Translations under genes and position numbers: made by a program
Assembly (NCBI RefSeq): GCF_003428885.1
Contig: NZ_QQRU01000001.1
Location: forward strand, 36,289-100,288
DNA length: 64,000 bases
Direction of reading: 5' to 3'
From: Streptococcus sp. LQJ-218
GTDB lineage: Bacteria > Bacillota > Bacilli > Lactobacillales > Streptococcaceae
Notes under the pieces: model-generated
The model's input: only the letters and a program-made list of their open reading frames with translations
Database searches by the model: none
Told to the model about the DNA's origin: nothing
Shown here: one piece after another, positions 50,107 to 59,561 of the stretch
Layout: every line of letters begins with the position of its first letter
Position numbering within the stretch: position 1 is the first letter of the stretch

Positions 50107-51216
50107 ATGGCAACAAAACAAAAAGAAGTAACAACATTTGACGTACAAGTAGCAGAATTTATCCGTAATCATAAGCAAAAAGGGACAGCAACAGATGATG
50201 AAATCAATGCCAGTCTGGTTATTCCTTTTACCTTGGACGCTGATGGGATTGAAGATCTCTTGCAACGAATTCAAGATGCAGGAATTTCTATCACAGACAA
50301 CGAAGGAAATCCAAGTGCACGTGTTCTTAGTACTGAAGAAGAGCCAGAACTCAGTGATGAGGACTTGATTGGGTCAACTTCGGCTAAGGTCAACGACCCT
50401 GTTCGTATGTACTTGAAAGAAATTGGTGTCGTACCTCTCTTGACCAATGAAGAGGAAAAAGAATTGGCACTAGCAGTTGAAGCCGGTGATATCGAAGCCA
50501 AACAACGTCTTGCGGAAGCCAACCTTCGTTTGGTTGTTTCTATTGCTAAGCGCTATGTTGGTCGTGGTATGCAGTTCCTTGATTTGATTCAAGAAGGGAA
50601 CATGGGCTTGATGAAGGCGGTTGACAAGTTTGACTATTCTAAAGGATTCAAGTTCTCAACTTACGCAACTTGGTGGATTCGTCAGGCTATCACTCGTGCT
50701 ATTGCGGATCAAGCGCGTACCATCCGTATCCCAGTCCACATGGTTGAAACGATTAACAAGCTTGTTCGTGAACAGCGTAACCTTCTTCAAGAATTGGGAC
50801 AAGACCCAACACCTGAGCAAATCGCTGAACGTATGGATATGACCCCAGACAAGGTTCGTGAAATCTTGAAGATTGCCCAAGAACCAGTATCCCTTGAAAC
50901 TCCTATCGGTGAAGAGGATGATAGTCACCTTGGGGACTTTATCGAAGATGAAGTGATTGAAAATCCAGTCGACTATACGACTCGCATCGTCTTGCGTGAG
51001 CAGTTGGATGAGGTCTTGGATACTCTTACAGACCGTGAAGAAAATGTTCTACGTCTCCGTTTTGGACTAGATGATGGGAAAATGCGTACCCTTGAAGATG
51101 TGGGTAAAGTCTTTAACGTGACTCGCGAGCGTATTCGTCAGATTGAAGCCAAGGCTTTGAGAAAACTACGCCAACCAAGTCGTAACAAACCGCTTCGTGA
51201 TTTTATTGAAGACTAA
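50107..51216 (+). CDS. rpoD: RNA polymerase primary sigma factor (RpoD/SigA)
   Basis: A 369-aa housekeeping sigma factor. Region 1.1-like N-terminus, regions 2.1-2.4 (about residues 135-205, [20 protein letters not shown]), region 3, and region 4.2 near the end ([18 protein letters not shown]). It recognises the TTGACA/TATAAT promoters that are abundant in this window. Co-transcribed with dnaG, the macromolecular synthesis operon without rpsU. Confidence 0.97.
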   Translation: MATKQKEVTTFDVQVAEFIRNHKQKGTATDDEINASLVIPFTLDADGIEDLLQRIQDAGISITDNEGNPSARVLSTEEEPELSDEDLIGSTSAKVNDPVRMYLKEIGVVPLLTNEEEKELALAVEAGDIEAKQRLAEANLRLVVSIAKRYVGRGMQFLDLIQEGNMGLMKAVDKFDYSKGFKFSTYATWWIRQAITRAIADQARTIRIPVHMVETINKLVREQRNLLQELGQDPTPEQIAERMDMTPDKVREILKIAQEPVSLETPIGEEDDSHLGDFIEDEVIENPVDYTTRIVLREQLDEVLDTLTDREENVLRLRFGLDDGKMRTLEDVGKVFNVTRERIRQIEAKALRKLRQPSRNKPLRDFIED

Positions 51217-51230
51217 GAGTGAGGATAAAT

Positions 51231-51560
51231 ATGGCTTATACAGAAGAGCAAATTGAAAATATCAAGACACGGATTTTAACAGCCTTGGAAGAAGTTATCG
51301 ATCCTGAGTTGGGAATCGATATTGTCAATCTTGGCTTGATTTATGAGATTCGTTTTGACGGCGACACAGGTCAAACAGAGATTGATATGACTTTGACAAC
51401 CATGGGGTGTCCCCTAGCAGACCTTTTGACGGACCAGATTTACGATGCTATGACAGAGGTACCAGAAGTAACGGATACTGAGGTTAAATTAGTTTGGTAT
51501 CCAGCCTGGACAGTTGAAAAAATGAGTCGCTATGCACGCATTGCCCTAGGCATTAAGTAA
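51231..51560 (+). CDS. MIP18/DUF59 (PaaD/SufT-like) protein
   Basis: A 109-aa protein with the DUF59 signature: EEVIDPELGIDIVNLGLIYE near residue 15 and TMGCPLADLLTD near residue 58, with one conserved Cys. Family members help in Fe-S cluster assembly. It follows rpoD closely and has AGTGAGG before the ATG at 51231. A specific client is unknown. Confidence 0.88.
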   Translation: MAYTEEQIENIKTRILTALEEVIDPELGIDIVNLGLIYEIRFDGDTGQTEIDMTLTTMGCPLADLLTDQIYDAMTEVPEVTDTEVKLVWYPAWTVEKMSRYARIALGIK

Positions 51561-51660
51561 ACATATAAAAGCATGTGAGAGATTATTGGAAAAGTGAGGA
51601 AATTTCCCCCCTCTTTTCCTCTAGTCTCTCCTTTCTTTTGCTGATTTTATTTAAAGAAAA

Positions 51661-51669
51661 TGATATAAT
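51661..51669 (+). promoter_or_regulatory. Extended -10 promoter of the glycolipid synthase genes
   Basis: TGA followed by TATAAT (51664-51669), only 7 nt before the ATG at 51677. Confidence 0.7.
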
Positions 51670-51676
51670 AGTAGTT

Positions 51677-52720
51677 ATGGAAAAAAAGAAATTACGCATC
51701 AATATGTTGAGTTCAAGTGAGAAAGTAGCAGGGCAAGGAGTTTCAGGGGCCTACCGTGAATTAGTTCGTCTTCTTCACCGTGATGCCAAGGACCAATTGA
51801 TTGTTACAGAAAACCTTCCAATCGAGGCAGATGTGACTCACTTTCATACGATTGATTTTTCCTATTATTTATCTACATTTCAAAAGAAACGCTCAGGGAG
51901 AAAAATTGGCTATGTGCATTTCTTGCCTGATACTCTTGAGGGGAGTTTGAAAATTCCATTTTTCTTAAAGGGAATTGTGAAGCGCTATGTATTTTCTTTT
52001 TACAATCGGATGGAGCACTTAGTGGTGGTCAATCCTATGTTTATCGAGGATTTGGTGGCAGCTGGTATTCCACGTGAAAAAGTAACCTATATTCCTAACT
52101 TTGTCAACAAGGAAAAATGGCATCCTCTACCACAAGAAGAGGTAGTGAGACTGCGAACAGAGCTAGGTCTTAATGACAATCAGTTTATCGTAGTAGGTGC
52201 TGGTCAAGTTCAGAAACGTAAAGGGATTGATGATTTTATCCGTTTGGCTGAGGAATTGCCTCAGATTACCTTTATCTGGGCTGGTGGTTTCTCTTTTGGT
52301 GGTATGACAGATGGCTATGAACGCTACAAAAAAATTATGGAAAATCCTCCTAAAAATTTGATTTTTCCAGGTATCGTGCCACCCGAACGAATGCGCGAAT
52401 TGTATGCCTTATCAGATCTTTTCTTGTTACCTAGTTACAATGAGCTCTTTCCTATGACTATTCTAGAAGCTGCTAGTTGTGAAGCTCCTATTATGTTGCG
52501 TGATTTGGATCTTTATAAGGTGATTTTAGAGGGAAATTATCGGGCTACAGCAGATAGAGAAGAGATGAAGAAAGCTATTTTGGAATATCAAGCAAATCCT
52601 GTTGCCTTAAAGGACCTCAAAGAAAAAGCTAAGAATATTTCCAGAGAGTATTCTGAAGAGCATCTATTACAAATTTGGTTGGACTTTTATGAGAAGCAAG
52701 CCGCTTTAGGGAAAAAGTAA
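51677..52720 (+). CDS. cpoA: Glycolipid glycosyltransferase CpoA (second sugar of diglycosyl-DAG)
   Basis: A 347-aa GT4-type glycosyltransferase. The nucleotide-sugar domain holds VGAGQVQKRKGIDDFIRLA near residue 173 and the E(x7)E-type LPSYNELFPMTILEAA near residue 253. Pneumococcal CpoA, at the same place, adds galactose to monoglucosyl-diacylglycerol, and mutations in it affect beta-lactam tolerance; identity here rests on synteny. The ATG at 51677 lies 7 nt after the -10 box with no ribosome site, implying a leaderless mRNA. The next gene starts 15 nt after its stop. Confidence 0.83.
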   Translation: MEKKKLRINMLSSSEKVAGQGVSGAYRELVRLLHRDAKDQLIVTENLPIEADVTHFHTIDFSYYLSTFQKKRSGRKIGYVHFLPDTLEGSLKIPFFLKGIVKRYVFSFYNRMEHLVVVNPMFIEDLVAAGIPREKVTYIPNFVNKEKWHPLPQEEVVRLRTELGLNDNQFIVVGAGQVQKRKGIDDFIRLAEELPQITFIWAGGFSFGGMTDGYERYKKIMENPPKNLIFPGIVPPERMRELYALSDLFLLPSYNELFPMTILEAASCEAPIMLRDLDLYKVILEGNYRATADREEMKKAILEYQANPVALKDLKEKAKNISREYSEEHLLQIWLDFYEKQAALGKK

Positions 52721-52735
52721 AAAGTGAGGTAATCT

Positions 52736-54061
52736 ATGCGAATTGGTTTATTTACAGATACCTATTTTCCTCAGGTTTCTGGTGTTGCGACCAGTATTCG
52801 AACCTTGAAAATAGAACTTGAAAAGCAAGGACACGCTGTTTTTATCTTTACGACGACAGATAAGGATGTCAATCGTTATGAAGATTGGCAAATTATTCGC
52901 ATTCCAAGTGTTCCCTTCTTTGCTTTTAAGGATCGCCGCTTTGCCTACCGAGGTTTTAGCAAGACGCTTGAAATTGCCAAACAATATCAACTGGATATTA
53001 TCCATACTCAAACAGAATTTTCTCTTGGCTTGTTGGGGATTTGGATTGCGCGTGAATTGAAGATTCCAGTTATCCATACCTATCACACCCAGTATGAAGA
53101 CTATGTGCATTATATTGCTAAGGGGATGTTGATTCGTCCTAGTATGGTCAAGTACTTAGTAAGAGGTTTCCTGCATGATGTGGATGGGGTTATTTGCCCT
53201 AGTGAGATTGTCCGTGACTTGCTATCTGACTATAAGGTTAAGGTTGAAAAACGGGTCATTCCTACTGGGATTGAATTAGCTAAGTTCGAGCGTCCAGAAA
53301 TCAAGCAAGAAAATCTGAAAGAACTGCGTAGTAAACTAGGGATTCAAGAGAATGAAAAGATGTTGTTGAGTCTTTCTAGGATTTCCTATGAAAAAAATAT
53401 TCAAGCAGTTTTAACAGCCTTTGCAGAAGTCCTGAAAGAGGAAGACAAGGTTAAACTGGTAGTTGCTGGGGATGGGCCTTATTTAGATGATCTCAAAGAG
53501 CAAGCCCAGAAACTAGAGATTCAAGACTCCGTTATCTTTACAGGGATGATTGCTCCTAGTGAGACCGCTCTTTATTATAAGACGGCGGATTTCTTCATCT
53601 CGGCATCGACAAGTGAAACGCAAGGTTTGACCTACTTGGAAAGCTTGGCCAGTGGAACACCTGTCATTGCTCACGGAAATCCTTATCTGGATAATCTTAT
53701 CTCTGATAAGATGTTTGGGACCTTGTACTATGGAGAACATGATTTGGCTGGAGCTATTTTAGAAGCCTTGATTGCAACGCCAAATATGGATGAGCATACC
53801 TTATCAGCGAAATTATACGAGATTTCAGCTGAGAATTTTGGAAAACGAGTACATGAGTTTTATCTGGATGCTATTATCTCAAATAATTTTCAGAAAAATT
53901 TGGCTAAAGATGATACAGTCAGTCAGCGTATCTTTAAGACAGTTTTGTATCTACCACAGCAGGTAGTTGCTGCGCCTGTAAAAGGCTCTAGACGCATGCT
54001 GAAGGCTTCAAAAACACAGTTAATGAGCATGAGAGATTATTGGACAGACCGTGAAGAATAG
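52736..54061 (+). CDS. Monoglucosyl-diacylglycerol synthase-like glycosyltransferase
   Basis: A 441-aa GT4 glycosyltransferase. It starts MRIGLFTDTYFPQVSGVATS. The C-terminal domain carries LSRISYEKNIQAVL near residue 216 and STSETQGLTYLESLASGTPVI near residue 290. It matches streptococcal enzymes that transfer glucose from UDP-glucose to diacylglycerol, the first step of membrane glycolipid synthesis, and so feeds the enzyme encoded just upstream. Peripheral membrane binding through a basic C-terminus is likely. Confidence 0.88.
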   Translation: MRIGLFTDTYFPQVSGVATSIRTLKIELEKQGHAVFIFTTTDKDVNRYEDWQIIRIPSVPFFAFKDRRFAYRGFSKTLEIAKQYQLDIIHTQTEFSLGLLGIWIARELKIPVIHTYHTQYEDYVHYIAKGMLIRPSMVKYLVRGFLHDVDGVICPSEIVRDLLSDYKVKVEKRVIPTGIELAKFERPEIKQENLKELRSKLGIQENEKMLLSLSRISYEKNIQAVLTAFAEVLKEEDKVKLVVAGDGPYLDDLKEQAQKLEIQDSVIFTGMIAPSETALYYKTADFFISASTSETQGLTYLESLASGTPVIAHGNPYLDNLISDKMFGTLYYGEHDLAGAILEALIATPNMDEHTLSAKLYEISAENFGKRVHEFYLDAIISNNFQKNLAKDDTVSQRIFKTVLYLPQQVVAAPVKGSRRMLKASKTQLMSMRDYWTDREE

Positions 54062-54075
54062 AAAGAGGACAAGCT

Positions 54076-54267
54076 ATGAATAAACGATTAATGAGAAGTG
54101 GTCGTGACAAAAAGATTGCGGGTGTTTGTGCTGGAGTGGCCCATTATCTGGATACGGATCCTACTATTGTTCGCGTAATATGGGGTGTTCTTGGATTTTG
54201 TTATGGGGCAGGAATTGTAGCTTATATCATTTTATGGATTATCGCACCAGTAGCAACTGACTATTGA
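54076..54267 (+). CDS. PspC-domain membrane protein
   Basis: A 63-aa protein consisting of one phage-shock-protein-C domain: RSGRDKKIAGVCAGVAHYL, then DPTIVRVIWG and a transmembrane helix at about residues 35-57. Likely an envelope stress or membrane-associated small protein; its precise role in streptococci is not known. AGAGGA lies before the ATG. Confidence 0.88.
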   Translation: MNKRLMRSGRDKKIAGVCAGVAHYLDTDPTIVRVIWGVLGFCYGAGIVAYIILWIIAPVATDY

Positions 54268-54325
54268 AAACTAGCTCAATTCATGCTAAGATAATAGAAA
54301 ATAGAATGTAACGAAGGAGAGAAAA

Positions 54326-54460
54326 ATGGCATTTGGAGATAATGGAAATCGTAAAAAAACGATGTTTGAGAAAATAACCTTGTTTATCGTGCTTATCATG
54401 TTAGTAGCAAGTATTTTGGGTATTTTTGCAACTGCAATCGGTGCCCTCAGTAACTTATAA
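54326..54460 (+). CDS. Small membrane protein (DUF4044-like)
   Basis: A 44-aa ORF: MAFGDNGNRKKTMFEKITLF, then one hydrophobic helix (about residues 16-40). GAAGGAGAG precedes the ATG. This shape is typical of DUF4044 proteins of lactobacilli and streptococci, whose function is unknown. It is followed by a terminator. Confidence 0.75.
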   Translation: MAFGDNGNRKKTMFEKITLFIVLIMLVASILGIFATAIGALSNL

Positions 54461-54482
54461 GAAAGATTCAAGAAAATTTTGT

Positions 54483-54507
54483 GACTGGGATTTCCCAGCC
54501 CTTTTTT
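54483..54507 (+). terminator. Terminator before obg
   Basis: CTGGG ... CCCAG with a short loop and a run of T. Confidence 0.8.
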
Positions 54508-54523
54508 AAAGTGAGAAGAAAAA

Positions 54524-55834
54524 ATGAGTATGTTTTTAGATACAGCTAAGATTAAGGTCAAGGCTGGTAATGGTGGCGATGGTATGGTTGCCTTTCGCCG
54601 TGAAAAATATGTCCCTAATGGCGGTCCTTGGGGTGGTGACGGAGGTCGTGGAGGAAATGTTGTCTTCGTTGTAGACGAAGGATTGCGTACCTTGATGGAT
54701 TTCCGCTATAATCGTCATTTTAAGGCTGATTCTGGCGAAAAAGGAATGACCAAAGGGATGCATGGTCGTGGAGCTGAGGACCTTAGAGTTCGAGTGCCAC
54801 AAGGTACGACTGTGCGTGATGCAGAGACTGGTAAAGTTTTAACAGATTTGATTGAACATGGGCAAGAATTTATTGTAGCCCACGGTGGTCGTGGTGGACG
54901 TGGAAACATCCGCTTTGCGACACCAAAAAATCCTGCACCGGAAATCTCTGAAAACGGGGAACCAGGTCAGGAACGTGAGTTACAATTGGAACTAAAAATC
55001 TTGGCAGATGTCGGTTTAGTAGGTTTCCCATCTGTAGGGAAATCAACCCTTTTAAGTGTTATCACATCTGCTAAACCTAAAATTGGTGCCTACCACTTTA
55101 CCACTATTGTGCCAAATTTAGGTATGGTTCGTACCCAATCAGGTGAATCCTTTGCAGTAGCTGATTTACCAGGTTTGATTGAAGGGGCTAGTCAGGGTGT
55201 CGGTTTGGGAACTCAGTTCCTCCGTCACATTGAGCGTACCCGTGTCATCCTTCATATTATAGATATGTCAGCTAGCGAAGGACGTGATCCTTATGAGGAT
55301 TATCTTGCTATCAACAAGGAGTTGGAGTCATACAATCTTCGTCTCATGGAGCGTCCACAGATTATCGTAGCCAACAAAATGGACATGCCTGAGAGTCAAA
55401 AAAATCTTGAAGAATTTAAGAAAAAATTGGCTGAAAACTATGATGAATTTGAAGAGTTACCAGCTATCTTCCCAATTTCTGGTTTGACCAAGCAAGGTCT
55501 GGCAACGCTATTGGATGCTACAGCTGAATTGTTAGATAAGACACCAGAATTCTTGCTCTACGACGAGTCAGATATGGAAGAAGAAGCTTACTATGGCTTT
55601 GATGAGGAAGAAAAGACCTTTGAAATTAGTCGTGATGATGATGCGACATGGGTGCTCTCTGGTGAAAAACTTATGAAACTCTTTAATATGACCAACTTTG
55701 ATCGGGACGAATCAGTCATGAAATTTGCTCGCCAGCTTCGTGGTATGGGGGTTGATGAAGCCCTTCGTGCGCGTGGAGCTAAAGATGGTGACTTGGTCCG
55801 CATTGGTAAATTTGAGTTTGAATTTGTAGACTAG
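54524..55834 (+). CDS. obg: GTPase Obg (CgtA)
   Basis: Obg is an essential GTPase involved in 50S assembly and stress signalling. It is 436 aa. A glycine-rich Obg fold comes first (about residues 1-158, [14 protein letters not shown]). The G domain (about residues 160-330) has [11 protein letters not shown] near residue 166, and a C-terminal OCT domain spans about residues 350-430. Confidence 0.97.
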   Translation: MSMFLDTAKIKVKAGNGGDGMVAFRREKYVPNGGPWGGDGGRGGNVVFVVDEGLRTLMDFRYNRHFKADSGEKGMTKGMHGRGAEDLRVRVPQGTTVRDAETGKVLTDLIEHGQEFIVAHGGRGGRGNIRFATPKNPAPEISENGEPGQERELQLELKILADVGLVGFPSVGKSTLLSVITSAKPKIGAYHFTTIVPNLGMVRTQSGESFAVADLPGLIEGASQGVGLGTQFLRHIERTRVILHIIDMSASEGRDPYEDYLAINKELESYNLRLMERPQIIVANKMDMPESQKNLEEFKKKLAENYDEFEELPAIFPISGLTKQGLATLLDATAELLDKTPEFLLYDESDMEEEAYYGFDEEEKTFEISRDDDATWVLSGEKLMKLFNMTNFDRDESVMKFARQLRGMGVDEALRARGAKDGDLVRIGKFEFEFVD

Positions 55835-55843
55835 GAGACTGAT

Positions 55844-56002
55844 ATGGGAGATAAACCGATATCTTTCCGAGATGCGGATGGTAACTTTGTTTCCGCTGCA
55901 GATGTTTGGAATGAAAAGAAATTGGAAGAACTATTTAATCGTCTCAATCCAAATCGTGCTCTGAGATTAGCACGAACCAAAAAAGACAATCCATCTCAGT
56001 AA
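55844..56002 (+). CDS. Conserved small hypothetical protein downstream of obg
   Basis: A 52-aa ORF beginning MGDKPISFRDADGNFVSAAD and ending TKKDNPSQ, preceded by AGGAG 7 nt upstream of the ATG. It lies 9 nt after obg, so it is co-transcribed. No known domain recognised; the composition is charged and soluble. Confidence 0.7.
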   Translation: MGDKPISFRDADGNFVSAADVWNEKKLEELFNRLNPNRALRLARTKKDNPSQ

Positions 56003-56012
56003 AAAATATAAG

Positions 56013-56044
56013 AAAATTCCGTGCCACATCAGACACGGAATTTT
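56013..56044. terminator. Bidirectional terminator between obg unit and argR
   Basis: AAAATTCCGTG ... CACGGAATTTT with a 10-nt loop. The convergent argR ends 2 nt to the right. Confidence 0.9.
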
Positions 56045-56045
56045 G

Positions 56046-56516
56046 TTATTCTTCAAAGAAAAATGGTGGAGCGAATTTTTTCAGCCCTTCAAAGCATTTT
56101 TGAGCAGCTGCTGCATCTTCGCAGATGACGAGACAGACATCATCGCCACAAAGAGTAGCGATAGCGTCAGGGAAGCTCAAGGCATCAATGATGGAACCAA
56201 AGGATTGAGCAAGTCCAGGAAGGGTTTTTAGTAGGACTTGATGTTGAACGGGGCGCATCAAGACAAGAGCATCTTCCATATAAATTTCGAGACGTTTTTC
56301 CCATTTTGAGATAGAACCTGTATTGAGCACGTAGTAAGAGTTGTCTTCTTCTCGTACTTTTGAAAGGTTCATACTTTTAATATCTCTCGAAAGTGTAGCT
56401 TGTGTAACTTGAATGTCATTATCAGCAAGGAGAGCTTGTAGCTCAGCTTGAGTATGAATCTTGTTTTTCGTTACAAGGGCTCGTATGAGTTGGTGTCGGT
56501 GTTCAGATTTATTCAT
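56046..56516 (-). CDS. argR: Arginine repressor ArgR/AhrC
   Basis: A 156-aa arginine-responsive regulator. An N-terminal winged helix (about residues 1-70, [16 protein letters not shown]) is followed by the C-terminal oligomerisation and arginine-binding domain (about residues 80-150), where [11 protein letters not shown] replaces the more usual GTIAGDDT pattern of E. coli ArgR. Streptococci often have several ArgR paralogues; this is one. It is transcribed toward obg, downstream of the pepX remnant. Confidence 0.9.
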   Translation of the reverse strand: MNKSEHRHQLIRALVTKNKIHTQAELQALLADNDIQVTQATLSRDIKSMNLSKVREEDNSYYVLNTGSISKWEKRLEIYMEDALVLMRPVQHQVLLKTLPGLAQSFGSIIDALSFPDAIATLCGDDVCLVICEDAAAAQKCFEGLKKFAPPFFFEE

Positions 56517-56534
56517 AAAAATAGTACTCCTTGT

Positions 56535-56970
56535 ACAAGGTACAGAAAGCGTGGACTGATCGAGAATGTCAGTCGGGTGGTAAGCGGTATGGTCACGTAT
56601 GATGATTTCAAAGTTAGTAGTATAAAGAACTATACGGAGAAAATCTCCTTCTATTAACTTGTCACTAGTTGGGTGTAGATGAATTAGGTGTATATCTGTT
56701 TATCTACATTGGTGTCCTCTACTAACAGTAAGTCATTCAATTAGGGTAGCCTTTTGTCACGACTTGTTGTGAATTTACACTCAATGGCAATTCACAGAGA
56801 TTGTCCAACATGTGGTGTGGTAGCGAGTATTATTAATGAGTACACATGTTGGTTAGGGTATTAGTATCTTTTTTCTAAGATCTCGTGTAGACTTATCATA
56901 AGTCTTTCTTTGAGAGTGGATTTGATACAAAGTTTATGTTTAGTTAGACTGTTCAAGTGGAAATCTTTCC
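56535..56970 (-). pseudogene. Degenerate duplicate of the pepX 3' end
   Basis: This stretch aligns, with substitutions and small gaps, to about 57000-57456, the last 150 codons of pepX. Anchors include TCCTCTACTAACAGTAA (56715 and 57183), TAGCCTTTTGTCAC (56747 and 57223) and GGATTTGATAC (56919 and 57404). The offset rises from 468 to 485, showing net loss of bases. No frame is open, so it is a decayed fragment arranged head-to-tail with pepX. Confidence 0.9.
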
Positions 56971-56989
56971 ATACTGAATATCTGTTACA

Positions 56990-59272
56990 TTATACCTTTT
57001 GACAAGGTAGGATAAGAGTAGACTGTTCAAGATCAACAGTCAGGTGGTAGTCAGTATTGTCTCGTATGGTGATTTCAAAGTCAGTAGTATAGAGTACTAA
57101 ACGAAGAGTATCTCCTTCTTTTAGCTTGTAAATAGTCGGTTGCAATTCAAACTGGATATCCATCCATTCATCTGCAGTAATATCCTCTACTAACAGTAAA
57201 TCAGTTCTATTTTGCAAATTGAGATAGCCTTTTGTCACAACTCGTTGTGAATCTGGTCTAAATGGCAATTCGCAGAGATTTTCCAACATATGGTAGCGTC
57301 CGTTGTCAATGGTTCTAGCACTTAAAACAGCTGGATAAGGTTGTAGGTATTTCTTTTGTCCATGTTCCAGTAATTGGGCAGATAAGAGCCCCTTGTTTGT
57401 ACTGGATTTGATACGAAGATTGAGCTGAGCCCGACCGTTCAAGTGAAGATCTTTGGTTATAGGAAGATCAATAGTAATCTGATTGGCTTTCCCTTGATAG
57501 AGTTCTGTATTGAAAGTCTGGTATGTCTTGCCATAACGCTCAAAATCTTTATCTGGGTACTGGTTTTGAATCACTTTCTCTTCTTGACCAAGTGCGAAGG
57601 TTTCAAAGTTTTCTTGCTCACCGAAGGTATCAAGTGATAACCAAGTCTGAGGAGCTGTATTGTCCTGCCAAATAACAGTCGGAAGTTGAAAATCTGTATC
57701 TTCTCCCAGTAATTTCTTAGTCAATAAGGCATTCATAGATTCACGGAAGTCAATAGATTGCCAGTTGTTCATATAAACATGAGCGCCATTATGGAAAAAG
57801 AGATGCTTATTTATATTGGCAGGAAGGGCATGAAACATCTGGTAAACATGAAGTGGTTTGACATTCCAATCCTGAGAACCATGAGTAAAGACAACCTCTG
57901 CCTTTACCTTATGGGCATTAAGCAGATAATTGCGGTCATGCCAAAACTGATTGTAATCGCCAGACTTGCGATCCAGTTGCTCTTTTACTTTTTCTAAGTC
58001 AGCTTGGTGAGCTTCATTACCACGTATATAGTCACCAGCCAAGAGATTACGAGAGTAGGTTAGTTCAGCAAGGGAGTCAAAGTCCTCACCTGGATAACCA
58101 CCTGGGCTAGTTATCAGACCGTTTTCACGGTAGTAGTTGTACCACGAAGAAATACCAGCCTCGGCAATAATAACAACTAAACCATCTACACCTGTAGTCG
58201 CAAGACCATTGGACATAGTACCTAGATAGGAAAGACCAGTTGTAGCTACTTTTCCGTTTGACCAGTCAGCATTTACTTGACGTTGGCGCGTGTGGTCAGT
58301 GAAGGCACGACAACGACCATTGAGCCAATCGATAACATTTTTATAAGCCTCAATTTGCTGATAGTCTCCATTAGTCATGAAACCTGTAGAGTCTTTGGTA
58401 CCAACACCTGAAACATAGAGATTGGCAAAACCTCGTGGAAGGAAGTAGTCGTTGAGTGTATAGCTAGCGTTGATGTGCGTTAGCTTTTCCTCAGCTTCTG
58501 ACACAAGCGCAGCTTGACCTTGAGATTCGACTAGATTTAGTCGAGGTTCCTCTAGCTCGATCTTGTGGGCAGGCTTCACTTCAAGTTCGCCTTCCATCTT
58601 GTAGAGTGCCTTGTCACTCGCCTTGTCATTTGTTCCCTGATGATAGGGACTTGCGGTCATGATAGCAGGGATTTGCCTGTCATAACGAGGACGAATAATG
58701 CTGACCTTGACTAAGTCTGGTAGCCCTTTTTGGTCAGTATCGACACGAGTCTCAACATAAACGACTTCACGTATGACATCATGGCTAGAAAAAGTAGCCA
58801 AACTCTTGCCGTTAAAGTAGTGATAGTCATTATCCTCAGGAATAAGACCGTCGCTGACAAGTTGGTCGATAAGAGTGATTCCCTTTTTGGTGCGAGTATT
58901 GAGTAACTGATAGAGATTTTCAATCAAGTCACCGTATACAATGGGAAAACCAGTCTCTTTACGAAAAACATCACTGTCTTCGAAGTCAATCAAATAAGAA
59001 AAACCTAAGAGTTGAAAAGCAACAGTATAGAAAATATCTGCAGTTAGTTCTTTGCTAGATTTTAAAAAAGTTAATATATCATTTTTTTTATCTGAAGCAA
59101 GTAAAGACAAAGGATAGTCTGTATTCTGATATGTGAAATAAATTTTACGAATAAAGTCCTCAAATTGTTTTTTTTCTGAATCAGTAGGTTTTAGGTTGAA
59201 ACCTAAAGAAACTAAATCATTCAGGGCCTGCGTTGATGAAGTTTTGAGATAGCTGTATTGATTAAAACGCAT
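56990..59272 (-). CDS. pepX: Xaa-Pro dipeptidyl-peptidase
   Basis: A 760-aa S15-family serine peptidase that releases Xaa-Pro dipeptides from peptide N-termini. An N-terminal helical domain (about residues 1-145) is followed by the alpha/beta-hydrolase catalytic domain. The nucleophile Ser lies in GLSYLGTM near residue 350, the Asp/His pair in GSQDWNV (about residue 468) and NGAHVY (about residue 500), and a beta-rich C-terminal domain follows. AGGAGG precedes the ATG. A TACGAATA at 59146 is coincidental coding sequence. Confidence 0.95.
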   Translation of the reverse strand: MRFNQYSYLKTSSTQALNDLVSLGFNLKPTDSEKKQFEDFIRKIYFTYQNTDYPLSLLASDKKNDILTFLKSSKELTADIFYTVAFQLLGFSYLIDFEDSDVFRKETGFPIVYGDLIENLYQLLNTRTKKGITLIDQLVSDGLIPEDNDYHYFNGKSLATFSSHDVIREVVYVETRVDTDQKGLPDLVKVSIIRPRYDRQIPAIMTASPYHQGTNDKASDKALYKMEGELEVKPAHKIELEEPRLNLVESQGQAALVSEAEEKLTHINASYTLNDYFLPRGFANLYVSGVGTKDSTGFMTNGDYQQIEAYKNVIDWLNGRCRAFTDHTRQRQVNADWSNGKVATTGLSYLGTMSNGLATTGVDGLVVIIAEAGISSWYNYYRENGLITSPGGYPGEDFDSLAELTYSRNLLAGDYIRGNEAHQADLEKVKEQLDRKSGDYNQFWHDRNYLLNAHKVKAEVVFTHGSQDWNVKPLHVYQMFHALPANINKHLFFHNGAHVYMNNWQSIDFRESMNALLTKKLLGEDTDFQLPTVIWQDNTAPQTWLSLDTFGEQENFETFALGQEEKVIQNQYPDKDFERYGKTYQTFNTELYQGKANQITIDLPITKDLHLNGRAQLNLRIKSSTNKGLLSAQLLEHGQKKYLQPYPAVLSARTIDNGRYHMLENLCELPFRPDSQRVVTKGYLNLQNRTDLLLVEDITADEWMDIQFELQPTIYKLKEGDTLRLVLYTTDFEITIRDNTDYHLTVDLEQSTLILPCQKV

Positions 59273-59561
59273 AAGACCTCCTATTTATGAAATATATTAA
59301 AGTTATTATATCAAAAAATAGAGAGAAAAGAAACTGTAAAAAATGAACAGAAATTATAATAAATAAAAATAAGCGTTTATAAAATAAACATGTAAAATGA
59401 TAAGCCTAAATACAAAAATATTAGTGATATTTTTGATAATCGTGTAAGGATCGTCTAGTCAACTATGATTTGAGTTTTTAGATAGTAAAGCATCAGTAAT
59501 AGTAATAGAAATTTTAAGAAAATGGTATAATATAGTGAGAACGATAGAGGAGAAGTGTAAA
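59273..59561. promoter_or_regulatory. Divergent promoter region pepX / dnaE
   Basis: This 289-bp AT-rich region has no gene. On the minus strand TGA plus TATAAT (59305-59313) serves pepX. On the plus strand TGG plus TATAAT (59523-59531) serves dnaE. A 9-bp inverted repeat, CAAAAATAT ... ATATTTTTG (59413-59435), lies between them and could be an operator or a weak terminator. Confidence 0.65.

Noticed and set aside
56448..56657. 69-aa plus-strand ORF across the argR start and pepX remnant
   Set aside because: No ribosome site and no conservation; it crosses argR antisense and pseudogene sequence.
59146..59153. TACGAATA inside pepX
   Set aside because: Matches a ComX box, but it lies in antisense orientation within coding sequence, over 400 nt from dnaE; taken as chance.
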